A DNA stretch of 5,402 nucleotides from Mailhella sp. (GCA_017522745.1 JAFWYI010000096.1:1-5402); one strand, 5' to 3'; counted from the stretch's first letter, positions 1-5,402 are shown. Translations and numbers: made by a program. Notes: generated by a model not told the origin, from the letters alone.

Positions 1-42
1 ACTGCGGTTAAGAATGGTTTCGAGGTCGCGCTGCGCGTGTAG
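1..42 (+). CDS. possible 3' end of an upstream gene (13 codons, oxidoreductase-like tail)
   Basis: Frame 1 is open from the window edge to a TAG at 40-42 and encodes TAVKNGFEVALRV. The pattern (small residue, Ala, Val/Ile, two residues, Gly-Phe/Tyr, then Ala-x-Arg-hydrophobic and stop) resembles the last helix of two-domain NADH:flavin oxidoreductases of the 2,4-dienoyl-CoA reductase/trimethylamine dehydrogenase type, where the FAD/NAD(P) domain ends in a similar Ala-Ile-x-x-Gly-Tyr/Phe helix. This is an inference from 13 residues only. The opposite strand is also open across these bases, but it has no ATG, GTG or TTG start before an in-frame stop at 61-63, so a divergent gene beginning here is not supported. 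No terminator is obvious after the stop codon. Confidence 0.33.
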   Translation, partial: TAVKNGFEVALRV

Positions 43-64
43 TCTCCGCAGGTGTTGTTGCTAG

Positions 65-111
65 TGTCTATATAGTACGCATGTGTTGTATACATGTGTA
101 CTATATGGACA
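65..111. promoter_or_regulatory. 47-bp imperfect palindrome, candidate upstream activator site
   Basis: The dyad is centred on base 88. Of 23 opposed positions 19 are Watson-Crick, including unbroken arms ATATAGTAC (70-78) against GTACTATAT (98-106), CATGT (80-84) against ACATG (92-96), and TGTC (65-68) against GACA (108-111). Mismatches lie at 69/107, 79/97, 85/91 and 87/89. Its centre falls about 126 bases before the predicted sigma-54 start site, which is the usual distance for an enhancer bound by a sigma-54 activator. No T-run follows, so it does not look like a terminator. An alternative is an operator for a GntR-type repressor, since the core contains TGTATACA (87-94), which fits the GTA-TAC style of that family. 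The palindrome is seen directly. The binding protein is inferred. Confidence 0.6.
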
Positions 112-126
112 TGAATATCGTTTGAT

Positions 127-158
127 AAAAGTTTTGATAGTTATATATCATATTGATT
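127..158 (-). promoter_or_regulatory. two near-consensus IHF sites in AT-rich DNA
   Basis: Read on the minus strand, bases 146-158 and 127-139 each match the IHF core (WATCAA-N4-TTR, seen on + as YAA-N4-TTGATW) with one mismatch. They lie between the palindrome and the sigma-54 promoter, roughly 56-87 bases before the predicted start site, which is where IHF normally bends DNA to bring the activator to the polymerase. The region is very AT-rich, so chance matches are likely. Position is the main support. Confidence 0.35.
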
Positions 159-186
159 ATATTATAGATTTTTAGATTTGTTCTTT

Positions 187-203
187 TTGGCACGTTTTTT
201 GCA
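187..203 (+). promoter_or_regulatory. sigma-54 (RpoN) -24/-12 promoter
   Basis: The sequence TTGGCAC, five bases, then TTGCA matches the sigma-54 consensus (YTGGCACG-N4-TTGCW) at every conserved position. The -24 GG (189-190) and -12 GC (201-202) are separated by exactly ten bases as required. Counting from the -12 C, transcription should begin near base 214, giving a leader of about 50 bases before the permease start. The promoter type implies that expression of the transporter depends on an ATP-using enhancer-binding activator. No such regulator gene is visible in the window. Confidence 0.87.
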
Positions 204-218
204 CAATATTTTAAAACC

Positions 219-233
219 TCCTGCCTGTCAGGA
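219..233 (+). other. small hairpin in the 5' leader
   Basis: TCCTG (219-223) can pair with CAGGA (229-233) around a five-base loop in the predicted leader transcript. The stem is short and has no T-run. It may stabilise the 5' end, or it may be chance. Confidence 0.2.
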
Positions 234-263
234 AATGCCTTACTTTATTTTAGGAGAAGTTTC

Positions 264-2156
264 ATGAAACTTACCGCCAATCGGTCATTCCTCAAACCCG
301 TCGCCTATGTGGTAGGTGTGGCGCTTGCCATCTACCAGATAATTTTTACTGGCGGCTTCTATGTCCTGGAACCTCCTCTCCTTCGTGGCGTCCATCTTGC
401 CGCCATCATGATCATGGTCTTCCTGCTCGTTCCTCCCTTTGCCAAGTATAAGGGGAAGGAAGAGCCCATCATCTTTATCGGTATCGACATATTGCTCTGC
501 TGTATAGCTGTTGCCATCGGTTGCTACTTCTATGTTGAGCTGGAAAACCTGCTCAACCGAATCGTTTATGTAGACGAAGTGACGACTGTGGACCTCTGGC
601 TTGGTACGGCCTGTATCCTTCTCGTTCTTGAGATCACCCGCCGCACCACCGGTTTCCCGCTGTTCTGCGTGGCCGTGGCCTTCCTGCTGTATGCCCTGTT
701 CGGCGATCTTCTCCCCACATCCATCGGGCATAACGGCATCAGCTACGACCGACTCGTGGAAATGCAGTTCCTGCTTTCTGACGGTATTTTCGGCACCTGC
801 CTTGCCACAGGCGCAACTATGATCTTCGCCTTCATCATGTTTGGCGCGTTCCTTGAACGCAGCAACATGAGCAGTGTGTTCATGGATCTCGCCTGCCTGC
901 TCACTAAGCGTTCCAAGGGTGGCCCCGCCAAGGTGGCTATTTTTGCCTCCGCTCTGTTCGGTACTATTTCCGGTTCTTCCCCGGCTAACGTGTACAGTAC
1001 CGGTATCTTCACCATTCCTCTCATGAAACGTGTGGGCTATTCTCCCTCATTTGCCGGCGCTGTGGAATCCGTGGCCTCCACCGGTGGTCAGCTTATGCCC
1101 CCTGTCATGGGTGCCGCCGCCTTCATCATGGCCGACATCACGGGCCTTGGCTATGTTTCCATCGCTACGGCCGCCATCCTGCCTTCCGTCCTCTTCTACT
1201 GGGCTCTGCTTTCCATGATCCATCTGGAAGCCGTACGTAAGGACCTTGGCTATCTGCCTCCCGAACTGGTTCCCGATACCAAGACTGTGTTCAGAAAGCT
1301 CTACTATCTGGCTCCCATCTTCATCCTCATCGCCGCCTTGTACATGGGCCGCAGTGTCATCGCCTCCGCGTTCTTTGCCACGGCGTCCATCGTGGTCCTC
1401 TCCTTCTTCAGCAAGGAGACCCGCCTGAACTTCCGCGGTCTCTGCGACGCGCTGTTCCTGTCTTCCAAGAATGCCATGATGATCTCTTCCTGCTGTGCTG
1501 CGGCTGGTATCATCGTGGGTGTCATCACCATCTCCGGTGTGGGCTACAAGTTCATCAGCGTCATCACCGATCTTGCCGGTAATAACCTGTTCCTGCTCAT
1601 GCTGTATCTGGCTGTTACCTGTATCGTACTTGGTATGGGTGTGCCTACTGCCCCTGCATACGTCATCGTAGCCACTCTTGGTGCCCCCGCTCTTATGAAG
1701 GCTGGCGTGCCCATGATCAGCTCTCACCTGTTCGTGTTCTACTTTGCCATCCTGTCCGTCATCACTCCGCCTGTATGTGTCACGGCATTCGCAGGGGCGG
1801 CTATAGCAGAGGCACATCCCATGAAAACGGGCTTCGTTTCCTGCAAACTGGGCATCGTGGCGTTCATCATCCCCTTCATGTTCGTGTATCAGCCCGCGCT
1901 CCTTCTTATTGGCGACACCTTCGATGTCATTCAGGCCTGTGTCACCTCCATCATCGGCGTGCTCGGTCTGGCGGCCGGTCTGCAGGGCTACATGCTTACG
2001 GAAGCTAAGGTCTGGGAACGTCCGGTGCTCCTTGCTGGCGGTCTGATGATGATCTACCCCGGCACCTATACGGACTTCATCGGTCTCGGCGTCATGGCTG
2101 CCGTTGCGGCTCTGCATCTCGTTCGCAAGCGCTCCATGCCCGGTGCAGCTGTCTGA
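264..2156 (+). CDS. TRAP transporter permease, fused small and large subunits (4TM/12TM, TAXI type)
   Basis: This is an inner-membrane permease of a TAXI-type TRAP transporter, a secondary uptake system that uses an ion gradient and a periplasmic binding protein, usually for organic acids. At 630 residues it fits the 4TM/12TM fusion family. Residues 1 to about 125 form the DctQ-like part with hydrophobic segments near 11-30, 40-58 and 67-91. The DctM-like part follows, with many helices to residue 620. The family signatures are clear: GTISGSSPANVYSTG (233-247), then STGGQLMPPVMGAAAF (272-287), later LGMGVPTAPAY (456-466), HLFVFYFAILSVITPPVC (488-505). The ATG is preceded by AGGAGA at 252-257, six bases away, and follows the sigma-54 promoter as the first gene of the unit. 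The binding-protein gene begins 58 bases after its stop, as expected for a transporter pair. The substrate cannot be inferred from the permease. Confidence 0.95.
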   Translation: MKLTANRSFLKPVAYVVGVALAIYQIIFTGGFYVLEPPLLRGVHLAAIMIMVFLLVPPFAKYKGKEEPIIFIGIDILLCCIAVAIGCYFYVELENLLNRIVYVDEVTTVDLWLGTACILLVLEITRRTTGFPLFCVAVAFLLYALFGDLLPTSIGHNGISYDRLVEMQFLLSDGIFGTCLATGATMIFAFIMFGAFLERSNMSSVFMDLACLLTKRSKGGPAKVAIFASALFGTISGSSPANVYSTGIFTIPLMKRVGYSPSFAGAVESVASTGGQLMPPVMGAAAFIMADITGLGYVSIATAAILPSVLFYWALLSMIHLEAVRKDLGYLPPELVPDTKTVFRKLYYLAPIFILIAALYMGRSVIASAFFATASIVVLSFFSKETRLNFRGLCDALFLSSKNAMMISSCCAAAGIIVGVITISGVGYKFISVITDLAGNNLFLLMLYLAVTCIVLGMGVPTAPAYVIVATLGAPALMKAGVPMISSHLFVFYFAILSVITPPVCVTAFAGAAIAEAHPMKTGFVSCKLGIVAFIIPFMFVYQPALLLIGDTFDVIQACVTSIIGVLGLAAGLQGYMLTEAKVWERPVLLAGGLMMIYPGTYTDFIGLGVMAAVAALHLVRKRSMPGAAV

Positions 2157-2203
2157 TTTTGTTTCCTTGCGGGTTATCCCGCTGATGTATCAACCCTTTA
2201 TCT

Positions 2204-2209
2204 GGAGAG
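2204..2209 (+). promoter_or_regulatory. ribosome binding site fixing the binding-protein start
   Basis: GGAGAG lies five bases before the ATG at 2215. The frame is open upstream to an ATG at 2104, but that start lies inside the permease gene, would add 37 residues ahead of an obvious signal peptide, and lacks a comparable ribosome site. Confidence 0.8.
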
Positions 2210-2214
2210 ACTTT

Positions 2215-3213
2215 ATGAAAAAAGTTCTTGGTTCCCTCCTCGCTGGTCTCATGATCTGCGCCGCCCCCATGGCTCTGCCTTCTGCTGCTGATGCTGCCCA
2301 TCCTCTGGCTATCACCGCTACTGCTGGCCCCGTGGCTGGTACCGGTTACATCGGCATGGCTGCTCTTGGTAAGGTCTATGCTTCTCAGAATGCTGCCGAC
2401 GGCGCTTCTGTGACCATGGTTCCCGGCTCTGACGTTTCCAACCCCCTCCGCCTCGAAAAGGGTGAAGTGGACGCCGCTGTGCAGACCATGGCTCTCGCCG
2501 TGTGCGCTCGTGAAGGTCAGGCTCCCTTCAAGAAAGTCGTGAGCAACCTGAACTCCATCGCCAACATCCGCAACAACTCTCGTCTGAACATCGTCGTTCG
2601 TTCCGACAGCGGCATCACCTCCCTTGACCAGCTCAAGGAAAAGAAGATGTCCATCCGTCTCGCCACTGGTCCTCGCGGCTCCGCTTCCGAAGTCATGGGC
2701 AAGTGGGTCCTCGATGCTTACGGCATCACCTACAAGGACATCACCAGCTGGGGCGGCAAGCTCTTCTCCAATAACTTCGGCGACGTTGCTAACATGGCCA
2801 AGGACGGTCAGGTCGACATGATGTTCTGGGTCGGACCCGGCGAAGCCTGGTTCTTCACCGAACTCATCAGCGGCACCGCTCTCACCTGGCTCCCTGTGAA
2901 GCCTGAAGTGGCCAAGATCGTGAAGGAAAAGTACAACCTGAACGACTGCGTGTTCGAATCCACCATGTTCGGCGGCAAGATGGGCAAGAACGTTCCCGGT
3001 GTGGCTACCTCTCAGCAGGTCATGGTTCGTTCCGGCGTGTCTGAAGACGTTGCCTACCGTCTGACCAAGGCCTTCTGCGAAGGCGCTCAGGACGTTATCG
3101 CCGCCAACCCCGTGTGGGGCACCTTCAAGCCCGAGACTGCTTGGCAGGGCCTTACCCACGAGCTGCATCCCGGCGCCGTGAAGTTCTATAAGGAAAAGGG
3201 CTGGATGAAGTAA
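2215..3213 (+). CDS. TAXI family TRAP transporter periplasmic solute-binding protein
   Basis: This 332-residue protein is the substrate receptor of the adjacent permease. Residues 1-27 or 28 form a classical signal peptide: Met-Lys-Lys, a hydrophobic core, then a signal peptidase site around ADA-A-H (25-29). Cys15 is not in a lipobox, so a soluble periplasmic protein is expected. The mature part has the TAXI layout: ATAGPVAGTGYIG (35-47) near the first strand, SNPLRLEKGEVDAA (75-88), the hinge-region segment LATGPRGSASEVM (149-161), VDMMFWVGP (200-208), and the typical C-terminal LHPGAVKFYKEKGW (317-330). Length is normal for the family. Known TAXI proteins bind small acids such as glutamate or 2-oxoglutarate, but no ligand can be assigned here. 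Codon use is strongly biased to a few C- and T-ending codons, which suggests high expression. A probable terminator follows the stop. Confidence 0.93.
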   Translation: MKKVLGSLLAGLMICAAPMALPSAADAAHPLAITATAGPVAGTGYIGMAALGKVYASQNAADGASVTMVPGSDVSNPLRLEKGEVDAAVQTMALAVCAREGQAPFKKVVSNLNSIANIRNNSRLNIVVRSDSGITSLDQLKEKKMSIRLATGPRGSASEVMGKWVLDAYGITYKDITSWGGKLFSNNFGDVANMAKDGQVDMMFWVGPGEAWFFTELISGTALTWLPVKPEVAKIVKEKYNLNDCVFESTMFGGKMGKNVPGVATSQQVMVRSGVSEDVAYRLTKAFCEGAQDVIAANPVWGTFKPETAWQGLTHELHPGAVKFYKEKGWMK

Positions 3214-3224
3214 GTCAGCCTTAT

Positions 3225-3258
3225 GGGCTGAGAGAGCTCGACTTTCTCAGCCCTCTTT
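3225..3258 (+). terminator. probable rho-independent terminator or attenuator after the binding-protein gene
   Basis: GGGCTGAGA (3225-3233) pairs perfectly with TCTCAGCCC (3245-3253). A G-T wobble and two more pairs extend the stem to 12 bp around a loop of about five bases. The following tract, TCTTT, is short, so termination may be partial. This would let most transcripts stop after the transporter genes while some read on into the next gene. Confidence 0.72.
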
Positions 3259-3277
3259 AAAATCCATCTTTACCGGT

Positions 3278-3320
3278 TCTGAGGCAGAGGAGTTTTGCTG
3301 CCCGGACCGTCAGAGTTTTT
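3278..3320 (+). other. possible leader RNA structure upstream of the amidohydrolase-like gene
   Basis: GGCAG (3283-3287) can pair with CTGCC (3298-3302), and TCTGA (3278-3282) with TCAGA (3310-3314), leaving a seven-base bulge on the 3' side. A five-T run (3316-3320) follows one base after the outer pairing. An SD-like AGAGGAG lies at 3286-3292, partly in the loop. It could be a weak second terminator, or a remnant of another translation start. The pairing is imperfect and may be chance. Confidence 0.22.
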
Positions 3321-3325
3321 CATTC

Positions 3326-3330
3326 AGGAG
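3326..3330 (+). promoter_or_regulatory. ribosome binding site fixing the amidohydrolase-like start
   Basis: AGGAG is followed nine bases later by the ATG at 3340. The frame is open to a TTG at 3295 that also has an SD-like AGGAG, but only two bases away. The ATG start gives an N-terminus (MIIDF) that matches the first strand of the amidohydrolase fold, so it is preferred. Confidence 0.7.
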
Positions 3331-3339
3331 TTATCAGCC

Positions 3340-4191
3340 ATGATCATCGACTTTCGCGTTCGCCCCGCTACCCGCGGTTTTCTGAATATGCACATCTTCC
3401 GCAATCAGGATCGCATCGCTCGTTGGAGCGGCAATCTGGGTATGACTCCCCCTCCCTCCGCCAAGCAGGGCAACATGGAGCTGATGCTCAAGGAAATGGA
3501 AGAAGGCGGCGTGACTCATGGTGTCGTCACCGGTCGTCAGGCAAACGCCTTCATGGGCAATGTGCCAAACGATGATATCGTCGAGATCGTCAATGAATGG
3601 CCTGACAAGTTCATCGGCGTGGCCGGCATCGACCCCTCCAACCCCGGAAAGGCCATCGACGAGATCGAACGCGTGGTCGTGAATGGTCCGCTCACTGCCG
3701 CCGGCATTGAACCCGGTGTGCTGCCCAATCCCATGTATTGCGACGACCGTCGCATCTACCCCATCTACGAATACTGCCAGCGTCACGATATACCCATGCT
3801 GGTCATGGGCGGTGGCGGCAACGGTCCCGACCTCAGCCACAGCAACCCCGAACACATTGACCGCGTGTGCGGTGATTTCCCGAATCTCACCATCATCAAC
3901 ACGCACGGCGGCTATCCTTGGTCTGAACAGATCTGCTTCGTCGCCTTCAAGCGCCCGAATCTCTATCTCTGCCCTGATATGTATATGTATAACGTGCCCG
4001 GCGTTGCCAACTACGTCATGGCACTGAACACTTTCCTCAAGGATCGCATCCTTTTCGGTACCGCATATCCGTTCATCGGTTTCAAGGAAGGTGTGGAAGG
4101 CGTCCAGGCTCTGCCCATCAAGCCTGAAGTCATGCCGAACTTCCTCTATAAGAACGCGGCACGTGCGCTTAAGCTGGATATCGCCGACTAA
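3340..4191 (+). CDS. amidohydrolase-2 family-like protein lacking most metal ligands
   Basis: The 283-residue protein has the layout of the amidohydrolase-2 family (TIM-barrel hydrolases and decarboxylases related to ACMSD and gamma-resorcylate decarboxylase). It begins with MIID, has FIGVAGIDPSNP (91-102), a helix-and-strand segment IYPIYEYCQRHDIPMLV (139-155), NLTIINTHGGYPW (182-194) and DRILFGTAYPF (235-245). Ligand positions are changed: the usual Asp-x-His-x-His at the start is Asp-Phe-Arg-Val-Arg (4-8), the usual His after the 'lPv' strand is Met156 followed by four Gly, and the usual final Asp ('GSDyP') is Ala242. Only His189 remains. The protein is therefore unlikely to be a normal metallohydrolase. 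It may catalyse another reaction or bind a ligand. No signal peptide is seen, so it is probably cytoplasmic. It lies 126 bases after the binding-protein gene, beyond a terminator, with another terminator after it. The fold call is firm and the function is unknown. Confidence 0.85.
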   Translation: MIIDFRVRPATRGFLNMHIFRNQDRIARWSGNLGMTPPPSAKQGNMELMLKEMEEGGVTHGVVTGRQANAFMGNVPNDDIVEIVNEWPDKFIGVAGIDPSNPGKAIDEIERVVVNGPLTAAGIEPGVLPNPMYCDDRRIYPIYEYCQRHDIPMLVMGGGGNGPDLSHSNPEHIDRVCGDFPNLTIINTHGGYPWSEQICFVAFKRPNLYLCPDMYMYNVPGVANYVMALNTFLKDRILFGTAYPFIGFKEGVEGVQALPIKPEVMPNFLYKNAARALKLDIAD

Positions 4192-4215
4192 GATCCCCCC
4201 ACAATTTTCTGCCAG

Positions 4216-4250
4216 AGAAACTGCCCACTCTCGGGCGGGCAGTTTCTTTT
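4216..4250 (+). terminator. strong rho-independent terminator
   Basis: GAAACTGCCC (4217-4226) pairs perfectly with GGGCAGTTTC (4237-4246), extended by A4216-T4247, with a ten-base loop. A TTTT tract follows, then a second seven-T run at 4255-4261. It sits 24 bases after the amidohydrolase-like stop codon and should end that transcript. The next gene then probably has its own promoter or depends on antitermination. Confidence 0.9.
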
Positions 4251-4367
4251 ACCCTTTTTTTGCTCCAAAGGCCGGTTTCGGCGGGTATTTTCGCCCTCTG
4301 CAAACGCTCAAACCCGGCTCCGTCAGCAAAAAACAGTCCAAGCCTTTTACGTCCCCACGGAGTTCTT
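4251..4367 (+). other. leader region of the flavin oxidoreductase gene, no clear promoter
   Basis: After the terminator the region has no good sigma-70 hexamer pair (the best TTGCTC/TATTTT pair at 4260-4291 is spaced 20 bases) and no sigma-54 GG-N10-GC motif. It contains small hairpins: GCCG (4271-4274) with CGGC (4279-4282), and an alternative GGCG (4280-4283) with CGCC (4292-4295). These overlap and exclude each other. GGAG at 4359-4362 is the ribosome site for the next gene. Confidence 0.35.
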
Positions 4368-5402
4368 ATGGGAAAAGCCCCCTTCCCCCATCTTACTTCT
4401 CCGCTGAAGTTAGGGAGCGGTCTCACGCTCCGCAACCGTATGGTCAAAGCTCCCCAGTCAAGCTGGTTCTTTGAACAGGACGGTTCTACCGGAGAACGCG
4501 CCGCCGGATTCTACGAAGCTCTGGCCGCCGGTGGTGTTGGTCTGCTCATCGTTTCCGCCATCACCTGGCGTCCCGATCATCCCTATGGCCCTTACGGCGC
4601 TCTCAGCGACGACAAGTTCATTCCCGATATGACGAAGCTCGTCGATCGGGTACACGCGCACGACTGCCCCGTACTCTGCCAGCTGCACCATGGCGGCCCC
4701 TCCGCGGCTGCCGGGCATTATGGCGGTAATCCCACGGGCTCCTCGGATAAAGCGATCGAAGATCTGCCGTCTCCGGGTAAGCCCGCCAAGGGGCTCACTC
4801 GTGAAGAGATAGAAATAGACCGCGAGCTTTATCTTGCCGCGGCTGACCGCGTGAAGGCCTGCGGCTTCGACGGCATTGAAGTCCACTGTGCCCATGGCTA
4901 CTATCTGGAAAGTTTCCTCAGCCGGGTATGGAATACCCGCGACGACGAATACGGCCCCCAGTCCATGGAGAACCGTACTCGCCTTATCGTGGAGATCGTT
5001 ACCGAACTGCGCCGCCGCCACGGCAAGGGATTCGTCATCGGCCTGCGTATGAATGGGCAGGAATGGGGTGCCAAGGGCGCCATGACGATGGAAGAGGCTA
5101 TCGAGGCCGCCAGAATTTTTGAAAAGGCCGGCGTGGACTACATCAGCGTGTCTGGTTACGGATACGGACCTCTGCCCTGGCGTTATCTCCCTGACTACTG
5201 GCCCTATCCTGAACCCGAAGAACACATGAAGCCCTTCATGGATGACTTCCGTGGTCTCGGTCTGCTCGTGCCCCGCGCCGAAGCCATCAAGAAGGCTGTG
5301 AACATCCCTGTCATCACCGTCGGCCGTATGGATGAAGTCAAGGGTGAAGCCGCTCTCGCTCAGGGCAAGGCCGACCTCGTGGCTTTCGGCCGTTATCTCT
5401 GG
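4368..5402 (+). CDS. NADH:flavin oxidoreductase, Old Yellow Enzyme family (5' part, runs off the window)
   Basis: This gene encodes the FMN-binding TIM barrel of an OYE-like ene-reductase or dehydrogenase. The ATG has GGAG five bases upstream. There are 345 codons and no stop before the window edge. Visible signatures in order: LRNRMVKAPQSSWF (21-34), AAGGVGLLIVSA (53-64), QLHHGGPSAA (105-114), the core VHCAHGYYLESFLS (172-185) with the His173/His176 pair that contacts the substrate carbonyl and nearby Tyr178, then NTRDDEYG (189-196) and MENRTRLIVEIV (200-211). The FMN phosphate-site pieces GLRMN (225-229), VITVGRM (315-321) and VAFGRYL (338-344) complete the barrel. Relatives include 2,4-dienoyl-CoA reductase, enoate reductase, trimethylamine dehydrogenase and the bile-acid enzymes BaiCD/BaiH. 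The barrel ends near the edge, so whether a 4Fe-4S motif and FAD/NAD(P) domain follow cannot be seen. An aromatic-rich segment at 264-280 is probably near the active-site mouth. It is cytoplasmic, with no signal peptide. The substrate is unknown. Confidence 0.93.
   Translation, partial: MGKAPFPHLTSPLKLGSGLTLRNRMVKAPQSSWFFEQDGSTGERAAGFYEALAAGGVGLLIVSAITWRPDHPYGPYGALSDDKFIPDMTKLVDRVHAHDCPVLCQLHHGGPSAAAGHYGGNPTGSSDKAIEDLPSPGKPAKGLTREEIEIDRELYLAAADRVKACGFDGIEVHCAHGYYLESFLSRVWNTRDDEYGPQSMENRTRLIVEIVTELRRRHGKGFVIGLRMNGQEWGAKGAMTMEEAIEAARIFEKAGVDYISVSGYGYGPLPWRYLPDYWPYPEPEEHMKPFMDDFRGLGLLVPRAEAIKKAVNIPVITVGRMDEVKGEAALAQGKADLVAFGRYLW

Noticed and set aside
1..63. Start of a divergent minus-strand gene with a PAS-like N-terminus
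   Set aside because: The minus frame looks helical and regulator-like for 20 codons, but it has no ATG, GTG or TTG start before the stop at 61-63.
65..111. Palindrome as a transcription terminator for the upstream gene
   Set aside because: It is AT-rich and not followed by a T-run. Its position relative to the sigma-54 promoter explains it better.
1047..2117. Long minus-strand open frame (356 codons) opposite the permease gene
   Set aside because: It is a shadow of the biased codon use of the permease. Its translation is rich in His, Asp and Gly with no fold signature, and the sense frame has clear family motifs.
2092..3168. Long minus-strand open frame (358 codons) opposite the binding-protein gene
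   Set aside because: The sense strand encodes an unmistakable TAXI protein with signal peptide and ribosome site. The antisense product shows no recognisable domain.
3334..3906. Minus-strand open frame (190 codons) opposite the amidohydrolase-like gene
   Set aside because: It is an antisense shadow with no domain signature, while the sense frame aligns with a known family.
4091..4474. Plus-strand frame spanning the terminator and two gene ends
   Set aside because: It crosses a strong terminator and overlaps two well-supported genes in another frame, with no convincing start.
4458..5225. Minus-strand open frame (255 codons) opposite the OYE gene
   Set aside because: The plus frame carries the full series of OYE motifs. 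The antisense frame has none.
1..5402. CRISPR array, tRNA or rRNA gene, insertion sequence or phage attachment site
   Set aside because: No regularly spaced repeats, no tRNA-like cloverleaf, no transposase motifs and no matched terminal repeats were seen.

Overview
The window looks like an accessory, substrate-responsive gene cluster from a moderately GC-rich anaerobic Gram-negative bacterium. The evidence is a Sec-type periplasmic binding protein, a TRAP-TAXI transporter, a sigma-54 promoter, GC-ending codons in the genes and AT-rich intergenic DNA. The style recalls Desulfovibrionaceae (Desulfovibrio/Bilophila type), but that is an impression and not a demonstrated placement.

Layout, all genes on the + strand. 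Bases 1-42 may be the last 13 codons of an upstream gene, with a tail that resembles the end of two-domain flavin oxidoreductases. Bases 43-263 are a regulatory region. It holds a 47-base imperfect palindrome (65-111), an AT-rich stretch with two near-consensus IHF sites, and a textbook sigma-54 -24/-12 promoter (187-203) about 50 bases before the first gene's start. Next come a fused TRAP-TAXI permease (264-2156), its periplasmic TAXI binding protein (2215-3213), a probable intergenic terminator (3225-3258), an amidohydrolase-2-like protein that has lost most of the usual metal ligands (3340-4191), a strong terminator (4216-4250), and the first 345 codons of an Old Yellow Enzyme family NADH:flavin oxidoreductase (4368 to the window edge).

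Working model (inference): a sigma-54 activator bound at the palindrome senses a substrate and switches on the transporter. The binding protein captures a small organic acid in the periplasm and the fused permease imports it with an ion gradient. The OYE-like flavoenzyme may reduce or oxidise it in the cytoplasm. The amidohydrolase-like protein would act on the same compound or an intermediate, by a mechanism that cannot depend on the usual binuclear or mononuclear metal site. No substrate can be read from the sequence. The most notable points are the complete sigma-54 control region and the metal-ligand-poor amidohydrolase placed between a transporter and a flavin reductase.
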